Source: Echinometra lucunter (lineage: Eukaryota; Echinodermata; Echinoidea; Camarodonta; Echinometridae). From it: 64,000 nucleotides of DNA. Positions 10,731 to 22,798 of the stretch are shown piece by piece. The notes under the pieces were generated by a model. The model was not told the origin of the DNA. It made no database searches and saw only the letters and a program-made list of their open reading frames with translations. Positions within the stretch are counted from its first letter, which is position 1. Each line of letters opens with the position of its first letter. Location: the NCBI GenBank assembly GCA_029962745.1, contig CM057165.1:4615935-4679934 (forward strand). Reading direction: 5' to 3'. A program made the translations under genes and the position numbers.

Positions 10731-12508
10731 CTAAAGGAAGAAATATATTCAAATAAGACAAGAAATCCTGGGGGTTTTTTTTAAATAAAAGAAACCCGAG
10801 TCAAATCCTTCTCCATATCCAGCTGAGCTCAAACGACTGCACTACTCAAAGCACCTCTCGAGCTCACTGAAAACTAAACACTGCCTCAAATTCAATGTCA
10901 CTGTTCGACTGCTTGAGGGTATAAATTTTGCCGTATCAATATCTCATGATGTAAATTCATAACTTAAGTGATTTACTCTTAAAAACGTCAACTCCCATTG
11001 CAAGGCTGCAGAGTTGATGACGTCCCTGGATACCATGGTTACGTCATGAGGAGGGAAATTGGGAAGATCGTCTGAAATTTGGGGCAAAAAAAGGTCTTCA
11101 TTGGAGTCTGAGCGACTCTGATAACCCAGGTCTCCTTCCGATTGGAAGATGAGAACAAATTGCGCTTTATCAGTTTGTTTTCGGGTCCTAAACTTGTAAT
11201 CTCCACGATCTCCCTGCCAAAATTATGGACCGATAAACAAATACTGATCGGTGGGAAAGTTTCCAAAATTTTAGTTGATGAGGCAAATAGAAACATGTTT
11301 TTCCTGAAGGGGTAAAACTTCATCTGGAACAAATATCTAGATATCCTATTCAATGTAATTAATGACTGTCTTCTTTATTCCCACAGCAGGACTTCCTGTC
11401 TTTTTTTTCATAATATTCAACAAGTTCACCTAGACATCCATCAATCAACATGTTATTCAAGGCTTCATTTGTCTATCCACTGAAGAATACAAAAACACTA
11501 CTTTTGGTTTGCAAACTGATTTTGCTTTTTAGTGTTTACTTGTTGATATCAAATAATTCATTAAAGATAATTTTTCATAAGATTACAATATATAATTAGT
11601 TTTTGTGTTTTTGTGTTTTCTTTTATTTTTTGAAAAATACTAAGTACATGTATGTATTGCTGTCCTTGTCATTATTCCCAAAGCATCTGCACTCAGTCTA
11701 CTACAAGTATATTTCTATATACACCATGTACATGTCCATATACATGTAGGCCAAGCCAACATGCAATTAAAATCACATTCTTCCCCAAAAGACTATAACC
11801 ACGTAATATCTCCAAAATATAATCATTAATGAAAATTTCACATTCAGGTCTTTTCATGATGTGAAATGACCTTGTCTCTGCACCTGAATTAATCTCCAAA
11901 TACTGCAGCCTCATGGCAATCAACCAACTCTGATTACAACTTCTCATCGCATCACTTGATGATTTCTGACAAGATATCTGACAGATCCGCACATCCTCAG
12001 GTCAATTTTTAGCGATCTCTGCAAGGTCGTGCCGACCTTACAGCCTCCCTGCCAGGAACACCTTAATAGTCACTAGTCAGCTTTAATTCACATGAATCAC
12101 CAAAATATTAATCCATTAAAACTTCCAAACATGTAAATGGACCCCAAAGTACAGATCTTCCACATCAATCTGGGTACGAGAAGATAATCTTAGACTCATC
12201 ATTATTCCTATGCAGAGTGCCGAGGAGAGGGGGATATGTTATCAAATTTCCCTTAAAATGTGAAAAATCATTTCCTTTGGCATCCATGTGGTTCTAGTGC
12301 TGTGATTCATGAAATCTTACCATGCCACACAATGTTCCCAATCGAGGTTATATTCCAAGGCCTGCAAGTATCAGAAAATTACTGTAATAATAAAACACAT
12401 GATTTTAAAAAAAGTTTATTGTACGTGCTTTCAATTGGTAGAATGTTCAGAATTTTTCTTTTTATTTTAAAAATCTTACTGATGGTTTTACCAGGTCAAA
12501 GCAATCCG
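10731..12508. other. Exon-like minus-strand pieces, unproven
   Basis: The minus-strand frame at 11,992-11,693 includes RSCNQSWLIAMRLQYLE and has an AG|gtgcag donor-like site near 11,905. The frame at 11,353-11,039 is open but unrecognised. Sequence around 11,020-11,180 is somewhat richer in GC and CG. Neither is strong enough to call a gene. Confidence 0.3.
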
Positions 12509-12928
12509 TTGACCCATAGAGGTACAATGTCACCTTTAGGAGACACTTTTGCAGTATCTGTTAGTCCATAATGTTGGGCATTACATATTACATGTATACA
12601 TGAGCAGAAAGAGAAAAATGCACTGACAAATTTGAGCCTATTCCCATCGCTATGTGGTGTGGCGTTCTCGAATTAGAGCAGTTTAACTGTTACTAATCAT
12701 TAAACTCTTTAAATTGGCAATGCAGTGAATAATACATAATCAATATTTGCATGTTCAAATTGGCAATTTCTGATTAAATTTTACAATTATATTTCATTTC
12801 GGTTTATGTTATATCCATATTTATTTTTTTCAAGCTATGTACACATGGAAAAAAAAAATTATTGCCAATTTGAGGATTGAAGATGATTAATTTAGACCTC
12901 AAGAAAGCTCTGTACTGCTATGGGTTAA
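12509..12928. mobile_element. TTAA MITE family 1, copy a
   Basis: 420 bp. Begins TTGACCCATAGAGGTACA and ends with TGTACTGCTATGGGTTAA, an imperfect inverted repeat of about 19 bp. A copy about 85-90% alike by eye lies at 19,572-19,988. TTAA ends suggest a piggyBac- or Kolobok-like mover (inference). No coding capacity. Confidence 0.85.
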
Positions 12929-13419
12929 AATACAATTCAAATGGGAGAAAGGTAGGGGAAAATAACAATCAGTTGCAAATATATTAGATATGAAAATAGC
13001 ACATCAAGATGATTGCTTTCTTTTAACTTCTTTTCATCAACGCTTACTCCATGAAGAAGTAGAAAGAATGGTCCAAGGATACATGTTGCTGGAAGGTCAT
13101 TGATTCTTTTCTAAAAAAAAAAAAACCAGAGAATGGGTGAAAGCACCTAGGCTCTAAACAGGTACATGTATGTAGACAAAAATTCTCAATATCACATGGC
13201 AAATGTTGAAATAAAGTAGGGAACAATGTTTATTTGTACATGTACATGTATCACCGTAATACTTTTGTTATTTTTCATAAGGTAAATGGAGCCCCTGCAT
13301 CTATCAGCATTTTATGAGTCACATCAATTTACTTTATTAATTCATGATAATTTGTCTGTGATCCTATTCTACAAGCATTCACCAGACTGTGCACACTTGT
13401 AATATCCATGGATGTTAAT
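12929..13419. other. No gene seen
   Basis: AT-rich sequence between a MITE and the tandem array. The open frame 13,044-13,226 (minus) has low-complexity composition. Confidence 0.5.
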
Positions 13420-14122
13420 TCATCACTGCTGCATGTTCATGTATGTTATCACGGGTCGTTGAGTACAACGTGATGGATTCTCCGTATCATCCAAAACACA
13501 TCTGCAGCGCCCATTTCATCAACATGGCATGTTCATGTTTGGAGTCATGGGTCATTAAGCACACGACAGATTCTCTGTATCCTTCAAACAACATCTTCAA
13601 TGCTCATTTCATCTTTTGATAGCCAGAAGGGCATTAATACAGTGTTGAAGCAAGCAAGTTAATGCCCTTTAGGCTCTGAAGTAAGCAATTTCATCAGCGG
13701 TGAGGCATGTTCATGTTGTAATCATGAGTCATGGAACATACAATGATATAGATTTTCTGTATCCTCAGCAGTGTTAGCACCACATCTCCAACACTCATTT
13801 TGTCTATACTGAGAGCCAGGAGGGCGTTAACTTGGTGTCAAAGCACAAAATGTCTTTTAGGCTTTCAATAAACAGTTTCATCAATGATGAAATGTGTTCT
13901 TGCTTACAATCATGGGTCACTGATAATCTGATAGAGTCTTTGCATCCTTCCCACCACACCTCCAACACTCATTTTGACCGTTAAGAGCCCGGAGGGTGTT
14001 AACTCGGTGTTGCAGCACAGGAATTATGCCTTTTTAGACTCGTAGAAGACAATTTCGTAGATGCTGCAGCACGTTCATTTTTGTCATCATGGGCCACTAA
14101 GAATACCATGATAGATTCTATG

Positions 14123-14526
14123 GCCCGAATTCACAAAGGTGGTTTTGAAACCGTGGTTTTGAAACCGTGGTTTATGCAGATTCCATGCGTTAAGAGCGCT
14201 TAATTTAGCGCATATATTGAGACAGGTCCTTTAATGATGCGCGCTTTTGTCAAAGGGCGCTAAATTCACGCTTGTTGTCATCGTTATTGCATTAATGAGC
14301 CCATGGTTTTGAATTAATGAGTCCACTCTTTATTTAAATTAATTTACATAAACTGTGGTTTCACGCCATGGCAACAAGCATGAATTTAGCGCCCTTTGAC
14401 AAAAGCGCGCATCATTAATGGACCTATCTAAATATATGCGCTAAATTAAGCGCTTTTTAACGCATGAAATCTGCAGAAACCATGGTTTCAAACCACGGTT
14501 TCAAAACCACCTTTGTGAATTCGGGC
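14123..14526. mobile_element. 404-bp foldback MITE with TATG target duplication
   Basis: Arms of roughly 170 bp pair along almost their whole length, starting GCCCGAATTCACAAAGG and ending with its complement. TATG occurs directly on both sides (14,119-14,122 and 14,527-14,530). Removing the element and one TATG restores a normal array unit (gatagattctatg joined to tgtcctt), which confirms the boundaries. Confidence 0.9.
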
Positions 14527-14981
14527 TATGTGTCCTTAGCACAGCATCTTCAGTGTTCACTTTGTTGGGTGAGAGCTCGGAAGGTGTTAACTCTGAGATG
14601 ATTTATGAATCAACACCTTTTAGGTGCCTATAGGTACACAATGTCATCAATGCTCCTGCATGTTTGTGTGAGTAATCATGGGGCATGGAACACACGATGA
14701 CAGATTCTCTGAGTCCTTCACATCACATCTTCAAAGATCATTTCTTCTGTTGATGGTCAGAAGGGCAACGTAATTCAGTGTTAATTAAAGCGTATGAGTT
14801 AAATTTAACACCTTACAGGCTCTCTGTAGACAAATTCATCCATGGTGCAGCATGTTCATGTACAGTGTAAGTAATTATGGGTCTTAGAGTACAATGATGG
14901 GATTATCATCATCATTTGGACATCATCTTCAGTGCTTATTTCATTTCGTCTGTTGAGAGCAGAAGGGCATTAACTGTATGT

Positions 14982-15075
14982 TTAACCCATTGAATACTAA
15001 GCCCAAGATAACTCGGGCTGAGGTCTGTGGAAAATGTGTATTATAGTGAAATCAAATTGTGTTCAGTGGGTATAT
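14982..15075 (+). mobile_element. Short TTAA MITE family 3, copy a
   Basis: Starts TTAACCCATTGAATACTAAG and contains 'gataactcggg' and 'tgtggaaaatgtgt'. It matches the reverse complement of 23,346-23,437. The right end has lost its TTAA. Inserted in an array unit. Confidence 0.65.
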
Positions 15076-15325
15076 AGGAGTTATCACCTTTGAGTCATCA
15101 CCTTTCTCAGCAGAAAATAATCATCAGTGGTGCTGCACATTCATGTTTGTACATGGTAAACATGGGTCATGAAACACATGGCAAGACATGTAGATTCTGT
15201 TCATCTGTCGCATCCCATCTTTAACACTCACTTTATCAACAACGCATGTTCATATTAGTAATCATGGATCATTGAGCACACAGCGATGGATTCTTCAGTG
15301 TCCTTCGCACCGCATCTTCTGCGCT

Positions 15326-15449
15326 TCACACCGGCTCAGCCAGACGTGGTATCGGCTTTGTGTTGGACGTCTTCGTCACCGATGAGTCATCGGCAGTGGC
15401 CGTCGGGGCAACCCTCACTTCATCTTCTCTTTCAAGCCTGGTAGACACA
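15326..15449 (-). CDS. Terminal coding exon of a minus-strand gene
   Basis: 124 bases from an acceptor (ccctag, plus-strand 15,450-15,451) to a TGA at 15,326-15,328. The frame encodes 41 residues including RLEREDEVRVAPTATADD and SNTKPIPRLAEPV: polar, Ser/Thr/Pro-rich, without domains. GC and CG content are much higher than in the flanks, which is typical of an exon here. The first base completes a split codon (phase 2). It is on the same strand as the F-BAR first exon at 29.5 kb and could be its C-terminal tail, but the exons between were not found and the SH3 domain expected for that family is not visible. The protein is unrecognised. Confidence 0.5.
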
Positions 15450-18400
15450 CTAGGGGATATTTACTGGCTTATGCTAAAGCTTGGGGTTGGGTCTTTATGA
15501 GCTTGGTAGCATCACTCCATTGACTGCACGAATGGATGCCTCATGGTAACGAGACAGACACAATGATATCAGTCATTTCAGCAAATACAGTGACATGTGG
15601 CTTGTACAGAATGCTTGCAGATAGTCTAGCTTCCAGGCATGATCAATGAATTTCCATATATGTACCTCCACCAACCTTACATTATATTCTCCTAATATTG
15701 CTCATTTACAATTTTCATCAAATATTGTCCCTGGTGAGAAAAATGAAATGCCTTGTTTAAGGCCCCTTTAAAACTTTTAAATCCAAAGACACTTGAGATA
15801 ATAATCCGTACTCTAAATTTGTCCTTATAAAAGGATTTTCTTGACAAGTGTCGATCTCTTAGACTTTTTTTTTTAAGGTATTGCTAAAAATAATGTCTTG
15901 TATATCAAAAGAAACCAAAAATAACATGTCCCTGTACTGTATCATCTGCGCATGCATAGAACCCTTGAATTATATTCTGATTGGAGGAATATACATCAAA
16001 GTGAGCACAATAGGCTTACTTCCAGACACTTATAATTACGGAGAGATAGTGTAGAATTTTTCATTGTGATTGGAATCAATTTTTTTCCCATCCATTTCTA
16101 TTCAGGAAGTTAAGAAAATACCCTACAAAAGTCAAGCAAATAAAAAGCATGGTTTCTTTTTTAATATAATAGGCTTTATTCCAGTCATGTTCACTAATTA
16201 CGTCTGGAACCAAGGCTACTCGTACAAATCAGTGTTAGCCATGTTACATAACAGCTCGTAATCCTACAGGGCTAATTACATGTAAGTCTACTAGATAATG
16301 GCAGTCCAAAGTTAAATTAAAACTAGATTTACATGGGTGTAAATGAGCAGGCCTCTACAGCAAATGGACCGATATTGATCCGCATATCATTGCACAGGTT
16401 GTGATTACAACGTACAAATATGTAGATCAATTAAGGCTACCCCAGTATATATGTATGCAGACCTATAAGTGTACGCAATGTAGCACATCAGCAATCAATT
16501 TTGTAGGAAAAATGATTCAAAGAACTTTTCATGAATAATAAAGTTTGAATTAATAGCATGAATTTCTATTCTTTCTTCTTCTTTTTTTCTTGTATTCTTT
16601 TTTTTTTCTTGCTTGACCATTGGGTAGCTTCAATTCATGATCAAGAGTTAAAGGGTCTGTAGTCTAAGGGATGATTCAATTTACTTTAAAAGGCAATCAA
16701 ACCAACCCCTCACCTTCTTGCAATGGATATATTTGTTACTTAAGGTAAACCTATCAGACTCTCATGTTTATCATTTCAGGAAACAAGCAAATCTCTCATG
16801 TTTAGTTATGTCAGAAAACATTTAAAGGGGTTAGTAGTTAGTAGTCTATATTAATATGTCCATAACATGATAATGTATATACAATGCATCAGCCTGTTGT
16901 GTGAAGTATTAGTTTTTATTATGCCTCTTCTATCAATTTCCATACAATTTCTCGTAATGTATTTGAAAATGTATCAAATGTAATGAATCATGTCACAATG
17001 ATGCAAATGAATATTTGAAAAGAATATAGAAAGCAATAACTGTCAATTATCGATATCATAAATCATTAATATTTGTTCATAAAAATCTAACTCAATGCTT
17101 AAAATATCACAGCTCACAATCTACCTGTACATGTAGCAGACAAAGATTTTCTACACTGTATGGTGCTAAAACATGCCATTTTTTTCTGTTTTTAAAGATT
17201 CTATATAATTATGAAGATATACTGTAATCTGTAGGCCTATGTGATTCTTCCTGACTGGATTCAATAAAAAATTAAAAAATAATAAAATAAAAAATTCGAT
17301 GGTGTTTACAGCTAATATACATGTACATTGATTCCCATGACAATAGTATCAAAACACTTCTACACATGGCTCCTGTCTAATCCTTCCCCAGTAAGGCCTT
17401 TTAATTCAATTTACCCCCAATAACAAAACAAATCCTGTTTTGGGGGTAGACAGCAGGCTACCGAGTTATATTTGGGGCATGACGTCATCTAGGGGGGCTG
17501 ACTCATGAATATAAAGGCATGGCTGAATACCACATCTAACATGGTGTATCAAAGTTTGCTGTACACTACAATCTACATGTAGCATTTTATAAAAATATAA
17601 GGATGGAACATATGACCAAAGTCAAGCTGTAATATACATTTGTAACCCTGTTTCAAGAAAAATGTAAATATATGTCAAAACATAAATAAATCAATGGATA
17701 AATCTATCAGCTGACTGACAATTTATTTATTCATTTATTCAGGATCTAAATGTCACCATAAAAACTCTAAAACTCATGTAACAAACTGACTACAAGTAAA
17801 CCAGATCTCTCCATTCATCACATATTACTTTAAATAAATTTACATAGTGAAGGCCCCAAGGAAATGTGTTCTGCCCACTAAGCTTTTAATACATGTACAT
17901 CAAAGTTGTCGACACATCATGTAAACTGAAATTTAAACGTAATCTTCATAAAATGTACACTGTATATGTACATGTATTGTAGGCATGTCTTCAAGACTGA
18001 TATTTTCATGGAAAGTTCTAGCTTTTGTTCTGTGGGTGTCCCCTTGCGAGGAAACATCAAGGAAATGGGATTAGAGAATAGACTGCTGTTTTGGGATGTC
18101 CTGACATGAAATCAGAATCAGTCAGGATATTTCAAAACCACGGAAAAGTGCACTGCACTGACCAATTTGGACAAACAACACGGCTGGGAGTAACTCTGGA
18201 TTATAATCACTTTTAATAGTGAGTTATACAAATGTACATGTATTCCACTGAGAGCAATCAAACAAATTCTACACAAGAAATGATCTATATTGTATGTACT
18301 ACTGAGCTTGTAAGTACAGAAGCTATCAGGATATCAAAACCGCCAGAAACTGCACTGTACTGACCCCATTCGGACAAACGATACGGATGAATCGAAATCC

Positions 18401-19571
18401 AGATTAGTTCAACCCAGAAGGGCATTTGATTCACTGACAATGATCAGCTTGATGAGTGCAAGAGCTGACCCACTCTTCATCCTACAGACTGTTGTTTCAG
18501 TAATTTCGAATGAACTAAAAAATCATTCCGCATACAGGTACACAATATATACTGGTACTTCTACCCTGGTTAAACAAACAACAACAAAAAAACCTGCCAT
18601 TAAACTGACCTCATTCACACTTACATAAAGATGGGATGTCAATCAGTATAAGATGTATCAATTAAAAAGTGTTGTACTTTTCCATTCTTTTGTATTTGTT
18701 TTTGTAACAGCCATAATTTTAAAACTATCATTTGACAATGACCCCCATAATTTACATGTAGGTCTGGACCCCAAAATTGAATAATTTTCACACGGGGCTC
18801 AATGCAAACAAAGCCTGGAATTTCAAATCGGACCCCCTATCAAAAATGTTAGTGTGGAGCCCTGCTTTCAAGTAACAGATTTCTAAATGTTCAATAGTCA
18901 TTCAATTAAACATGTTGTGTTCTTTTCATGTTCAAGTGAATAGATGAGTAAAATGCACCACCCACTGCAAAACTAAATTCATGTCTTTAGAATGATAACT
19001 TCCATTTTGTAATTTCCTCAATGCAAGCGCACAAGTTTAATCTCGACTCACGTAAACTGAACCACCCCCCCCCCCCCTCCCCCCCCCCCCCCCCCCCAAA
19101 CAATGGCATGAAAATTATCATGGTCATACCACAAAATGAGGAAACGAGGTATTGATTTCCTTTTTGGCTAGTATCAACACCAGCAGAATTTTTTTTTTAC
19201 TGCTCCATGTAGCACATGTCTACAAAGTTTGCAACACAGAAGTTATTTATACAGCTATACATGTATGTAGGCCTACATGTACAGTAAATAATGCAATATA
19301 ATGAAGCAAAGCATACTGGATCAAGACTATACGATCTGGCAGTGGAATCCTTATTTTATTATTTTACAACTTCCTTCTTGTATAGAATAAAGGGCCTTCG
19401 TACTGGATATTTTTCCTTCAACACTTCCGTCAGTTCCTTTTTCACTCTTAACAGGGAACTTATTCTTCCTTTTCTGATAGTAGCAATCTCTGTTCCCTGT
19501 ATTGGTGCTTGTCTCTTTGTGAACTCAGCATGTGTTACATGTATGTCAAACTCATTCTACCATGATAGATC
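15450..19571. other. Intron-like or intergenic DNA, no exon found
   Basis: No segment with supported splice sites and coding composition. It holds an imperfect duplicated block (18,115-18,190 and 18,325-18,385, 'tcaggatat...ccgg/gaaa'), a poly-C tract at 19,064-19,097 and many TACATGTA palindromes. Confidence 0.5.
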
Positions 19572-19988
19572 TTAACCCATAGAGGTACAGTGTCACCTTT
19601 AGGAGACGCTTTTGCAGTATCTGTTGGTCCAGAATGTTGGGCAGTACATATTATACATGAGCAGAAAGAGAAAAATGCACTGAAAAATTTGATCCCATTC
19701 CCATCGCTGTATGATGTGGCGTTCTCGAATAAGAGCAGTTTAGGTGTAACTAATCACTGAACTCTTTAAATTGGCAACGCAGTGAATAATATGTAATCAC
19801 TATTTCTGTGTTCAAATTGGCAAATTTCTGATTCAATTTTACAATTATATTTCATTTTAGTTTATGTTATATCCATATGTATTTTTTTCAAGCTATGCGA
19901 ACGTGGAAAAAATAATTTGTATTGCCAATTTGAGGATTGAATATGATAAATTTAGACCTCAAGAAAGCTCTGTACTGCTATGGGTTAA
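19572..19988. mobile_element. TTAA MITE family 1, copy b
   Basis: 417 bp with TTAACCCATAGAGGTACAG at the left and an imperfect complement at the right. Same orientation as 12,509-12,928. It includes the internal motif 'aaattggcaa' shared with family 2. Confidence 0.9.
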
Positions 19989-20829
19989 GCTAAGAAGGAG
20001 GCAAGCTGCACCTTGAGAGATAATGGGGCAAATATGAAATTTTGTGTACAAAACATATTGAGAGTTGTCCTTCTAAACCTGCCATTTTGAAGCAGCACTG
20101 CCAATTTGAGGATCGCCATAGAAAGTGAATTAAACTTTTCAAACTTTCATAACTTTCTCATTTCGTAACCGATTTTGATGGAACTTTTGTTTTTAAATTA
20201 CTTCTATCATCTCTTTTAATCAAAAGTGATTTTCCCTCAGGGTTTCATTCTCCTTTAAAATCACTTGCCCAAGAATTTTCATCAACCCCCCCCCCCCCCC
20301 CCATGCACGTGTAAAAACTATTTTAAATAAACTTATTTCCTATTCATTCACAGGCATAGAAATTGAAATGCCTGCATTTCATTTGGGTTGCTTAAGAACA
20401 TGTACCATGTCAAAAGCAAGTACAGTGTAGAAGATTCAGAAGGTTTACTTCACACATGATAACATGGACCTTCTTTCCAGTGATCACAGCTTCTCATTAT
20501 AAACTGATACTACTGTTTCTTACTGCTGAATATTTCACGTCATGTACCAATATAGACTGGAATAGCAGGAAATGATTAGGCCTATATTTACATTTGTGCA
20601 AACAAAACAGACCCATACATTGTACATGTACATTAGGAACCCGCCATGCACATGCTTTTAATTGTACCCTCATAATCATAATGAACATGTAGGTGGCTAG
20701 TAGCACAGTACATTGTACATGTGCATTATATAGGGCTTATTGCAGCTTCAGCCAACAAGTCCCATAAGAACTTTTAGCCTATATGTACATGTACATGTAC
20801 AGCATGGAGAAAGGATGGCACTGGCAGTC

Positions 20830-21285
20830 ACAGGGTTAAACCACTCTGGAAGAAAGTGTAACCTTAATCCAAACACGACATGCTGGAAGGAAGTGTTAAA
20901 TGATTCTCCATATGACAGGTCTGAGAAAGTGAAAATTTACTTTGCTCACACAGAAGTCCATGTAATACAGATGCAACATCCGTCAAAGATGTGGGTCCCT
21001 AAGACTCCCTAAGACTCCCTACATCTGTACATGTACCTCATACAAATTCCTAGAGAGAGGGCTAGATTCATGCATGTAAAAGAAATGCAAGCCAAAATAA
21101 AAACCTATCTGGTATGCATGCAGGCATACATGTATGTCAGAGGGTTAAAACTGGATTGGAAAAAAATGTAACATTAAACCAAACAAGACATACTACATGT
21201 ACATGTAGAAGGAAGTGCTGAATGATTCACCATGACAGGTCAAAGATACCTCAGCAGATGCGACATCTATCAACGATGTGAGCAC
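20830..21285 (+). repeat. Imperfect ~305-bp direct duplication
   Basis: 20,831-20,995 and 21,140-21,285 share 'agggttaaa', 'tgtaac.ttaa.ccaaac', 'gaaggaagtg', 'aatgattc' and 'catgacaggtc'. Only two units are seen. No coding role is supported. Confidence 0.6.
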
Positions 21286-22208
21286 TACTATACCGTCCTC
21301 AAAACTCAAGAAAATTCCTTGAAGTTTTCTGCACTGAGGATGTGTTCCTCCAGCTTGTCAGCATCTCAAACTGGAAAAATTCCTTGGCAAACCGCTTTTG
21401 GTACACGTAACCTTCTGTTTATTTCTAAAATGAGGCCTACATGTAGCTTCAGCACAGTCTAGACTGAAATTGGACACAATCACTCAAAGTACTACTTGAA
21501 CATGTGCATTACGTCATGGTATGATTGATCAAATTATTTGTATCAATTACTTGCTCTCCAGTCAATAATATACTTTATCATCACTTACGCAAGGTGTGAT
21601 TTAAAGTTTAGATTGGAAAAAAAAAAACCCAGAGAAACTTCCTAGAGGGCAGGGTCCGAGTGTCAATTGTAGTTAGTGAATATACATTAGGGCCTACAAT
21701 TTACCAGTTACAGAACTCCTAAATCAAAAACTATTTCATAAGTTTTCTATGCCTATGACTACATGTGTATGTACATATACTGTAGAAATCCAATATTCCA
21801 CCGCCAGAATGCTTCATGCTTGTATGCAGTCTATCATCAAAACAAATGAAGGGGTATCCAATTAATCTGATGTAACGCAATGGGGGCAGTCTGGGGTATG
21901 GAATGCTTGCTTCATCGTTCATGACATATTTGAAATTCCTGATGTACTACATGTATATTTCAACTTTGTAACGGTACTCACTTGTCTGAAGTAGGAACAT
22001 CAATCACTAGATTCTCTCATGTTAGAATAATAAACAAAATATTTTTAGTGCAATGAATGACAAAAAACATCTGGAAAGGTACTCATAGAAAAGATGAATT
22101 TCCATATTTGGTTGTCATAAACATGTTAATAAAAATAGGAATACCCTGGGATTTCATACGTTCAAAGTTAAAGTTAGTTCTACTAATACTATTAAAATGT
22201 GAAGAGAC

Positions 22209-22700
22209 TGGGAAAGGTTGAATAGGTACAGTACATGCAGTAAATATAAAAAGTCTTTGAGTATACCCTGATGCTTAGAAATCATCAAAATTTTTAAAAA
22301 ATCTACATGTACATGAACTCGATCTTGCTGAAAAGCACATACAATACACTGCACACAGAAATAGGTATATGGGACTACACAAAAATGTTCGGGCCAAATA
22401 CTCGAGTTGTTTCTTGTTATGTGGAGTAACTCTTCTCGCTGGCCATTTTTATTATGACATTCTTTTAAACTGGGAAAAAATTAATTATTTTTTTTTCCGG
22501 GGCTACTTTTTGAGCCCACCCTCCCGAATTTTCTACATTGTATTACAGTTTACATTGGACCATATGAGAATTTCAGGGGCTCTTTTTTAGTTTTCCAGGG
22601 CTCTTTTTGGTGTTTCGGGGGCGAATTCGCCCCGAGCCCCCGTGTATTTTTTCCCCTGCTTTTAAATAACAAAAGAAAAATCTCAGATCTCAAGCTTCTC
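22209..22700. repeat. Dispersed repeat, copy 2
   Basis: Same orientation as 147-480. Around 22,500-22,660 it contains additional sequence with 'gggctctttt' repeats. It ends just before the acceptor-like site of the exon-like segment at 22,707. Confidence 0.6.
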
Positions 22701-22706
22701 TTTAAG

Positions 22707-22798
22707 TTCACTGCCTCGGAAGAAGACCCTGGAAATACTGGAAGACATGTACACGCACAAACCAGGGATGTGGTATCATCCATTCAGATGGCAGACAG
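22707..22798 (+). CDS. Exon-like segment, unrecognised
   Basis: 92 bases between 'ttctctttaag' and CAG|gtaaga, a near-consensus donor. The middle frame is open for 30 codons and includes LEILEDMYTHKPGMWYHPF. It lies on the plus strand, opposite to the neighbouring minus-strand exons. I do not recognise the peptide. The good donor and unusual composition (two Trp, His, Tyr) favour coding, but no partner exon was found, so it may be a stranded or pseudogenic exon. Confidence 0.3.

Larger units (their letters stand above)
13420..15325 (-). repeat. ~210-bp tandem array in presumed 3' UTR
   Basis: About eight diverged units. Each carries 'catgttcatg', 'aatcatgggtca', 'gatagattctctgtatcctt', 'catcttcaacactcattt' and 'agaagggcattaact' in the same order. 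The unit nearest the coding exon (15,250-15,325) runs straight into the stop codon at 15,326, so the array was amplified from sequence directly after that stop. Two MITEs have inserted into it (14,123-14,526 and 14,982-15,075). Confidence 0.8.

Noticed and set aside
13420..15325. CRISPR array
   Set aside because: The repeats are 200 bp, imperfect, without spacers, and in eukaryotic DNA.
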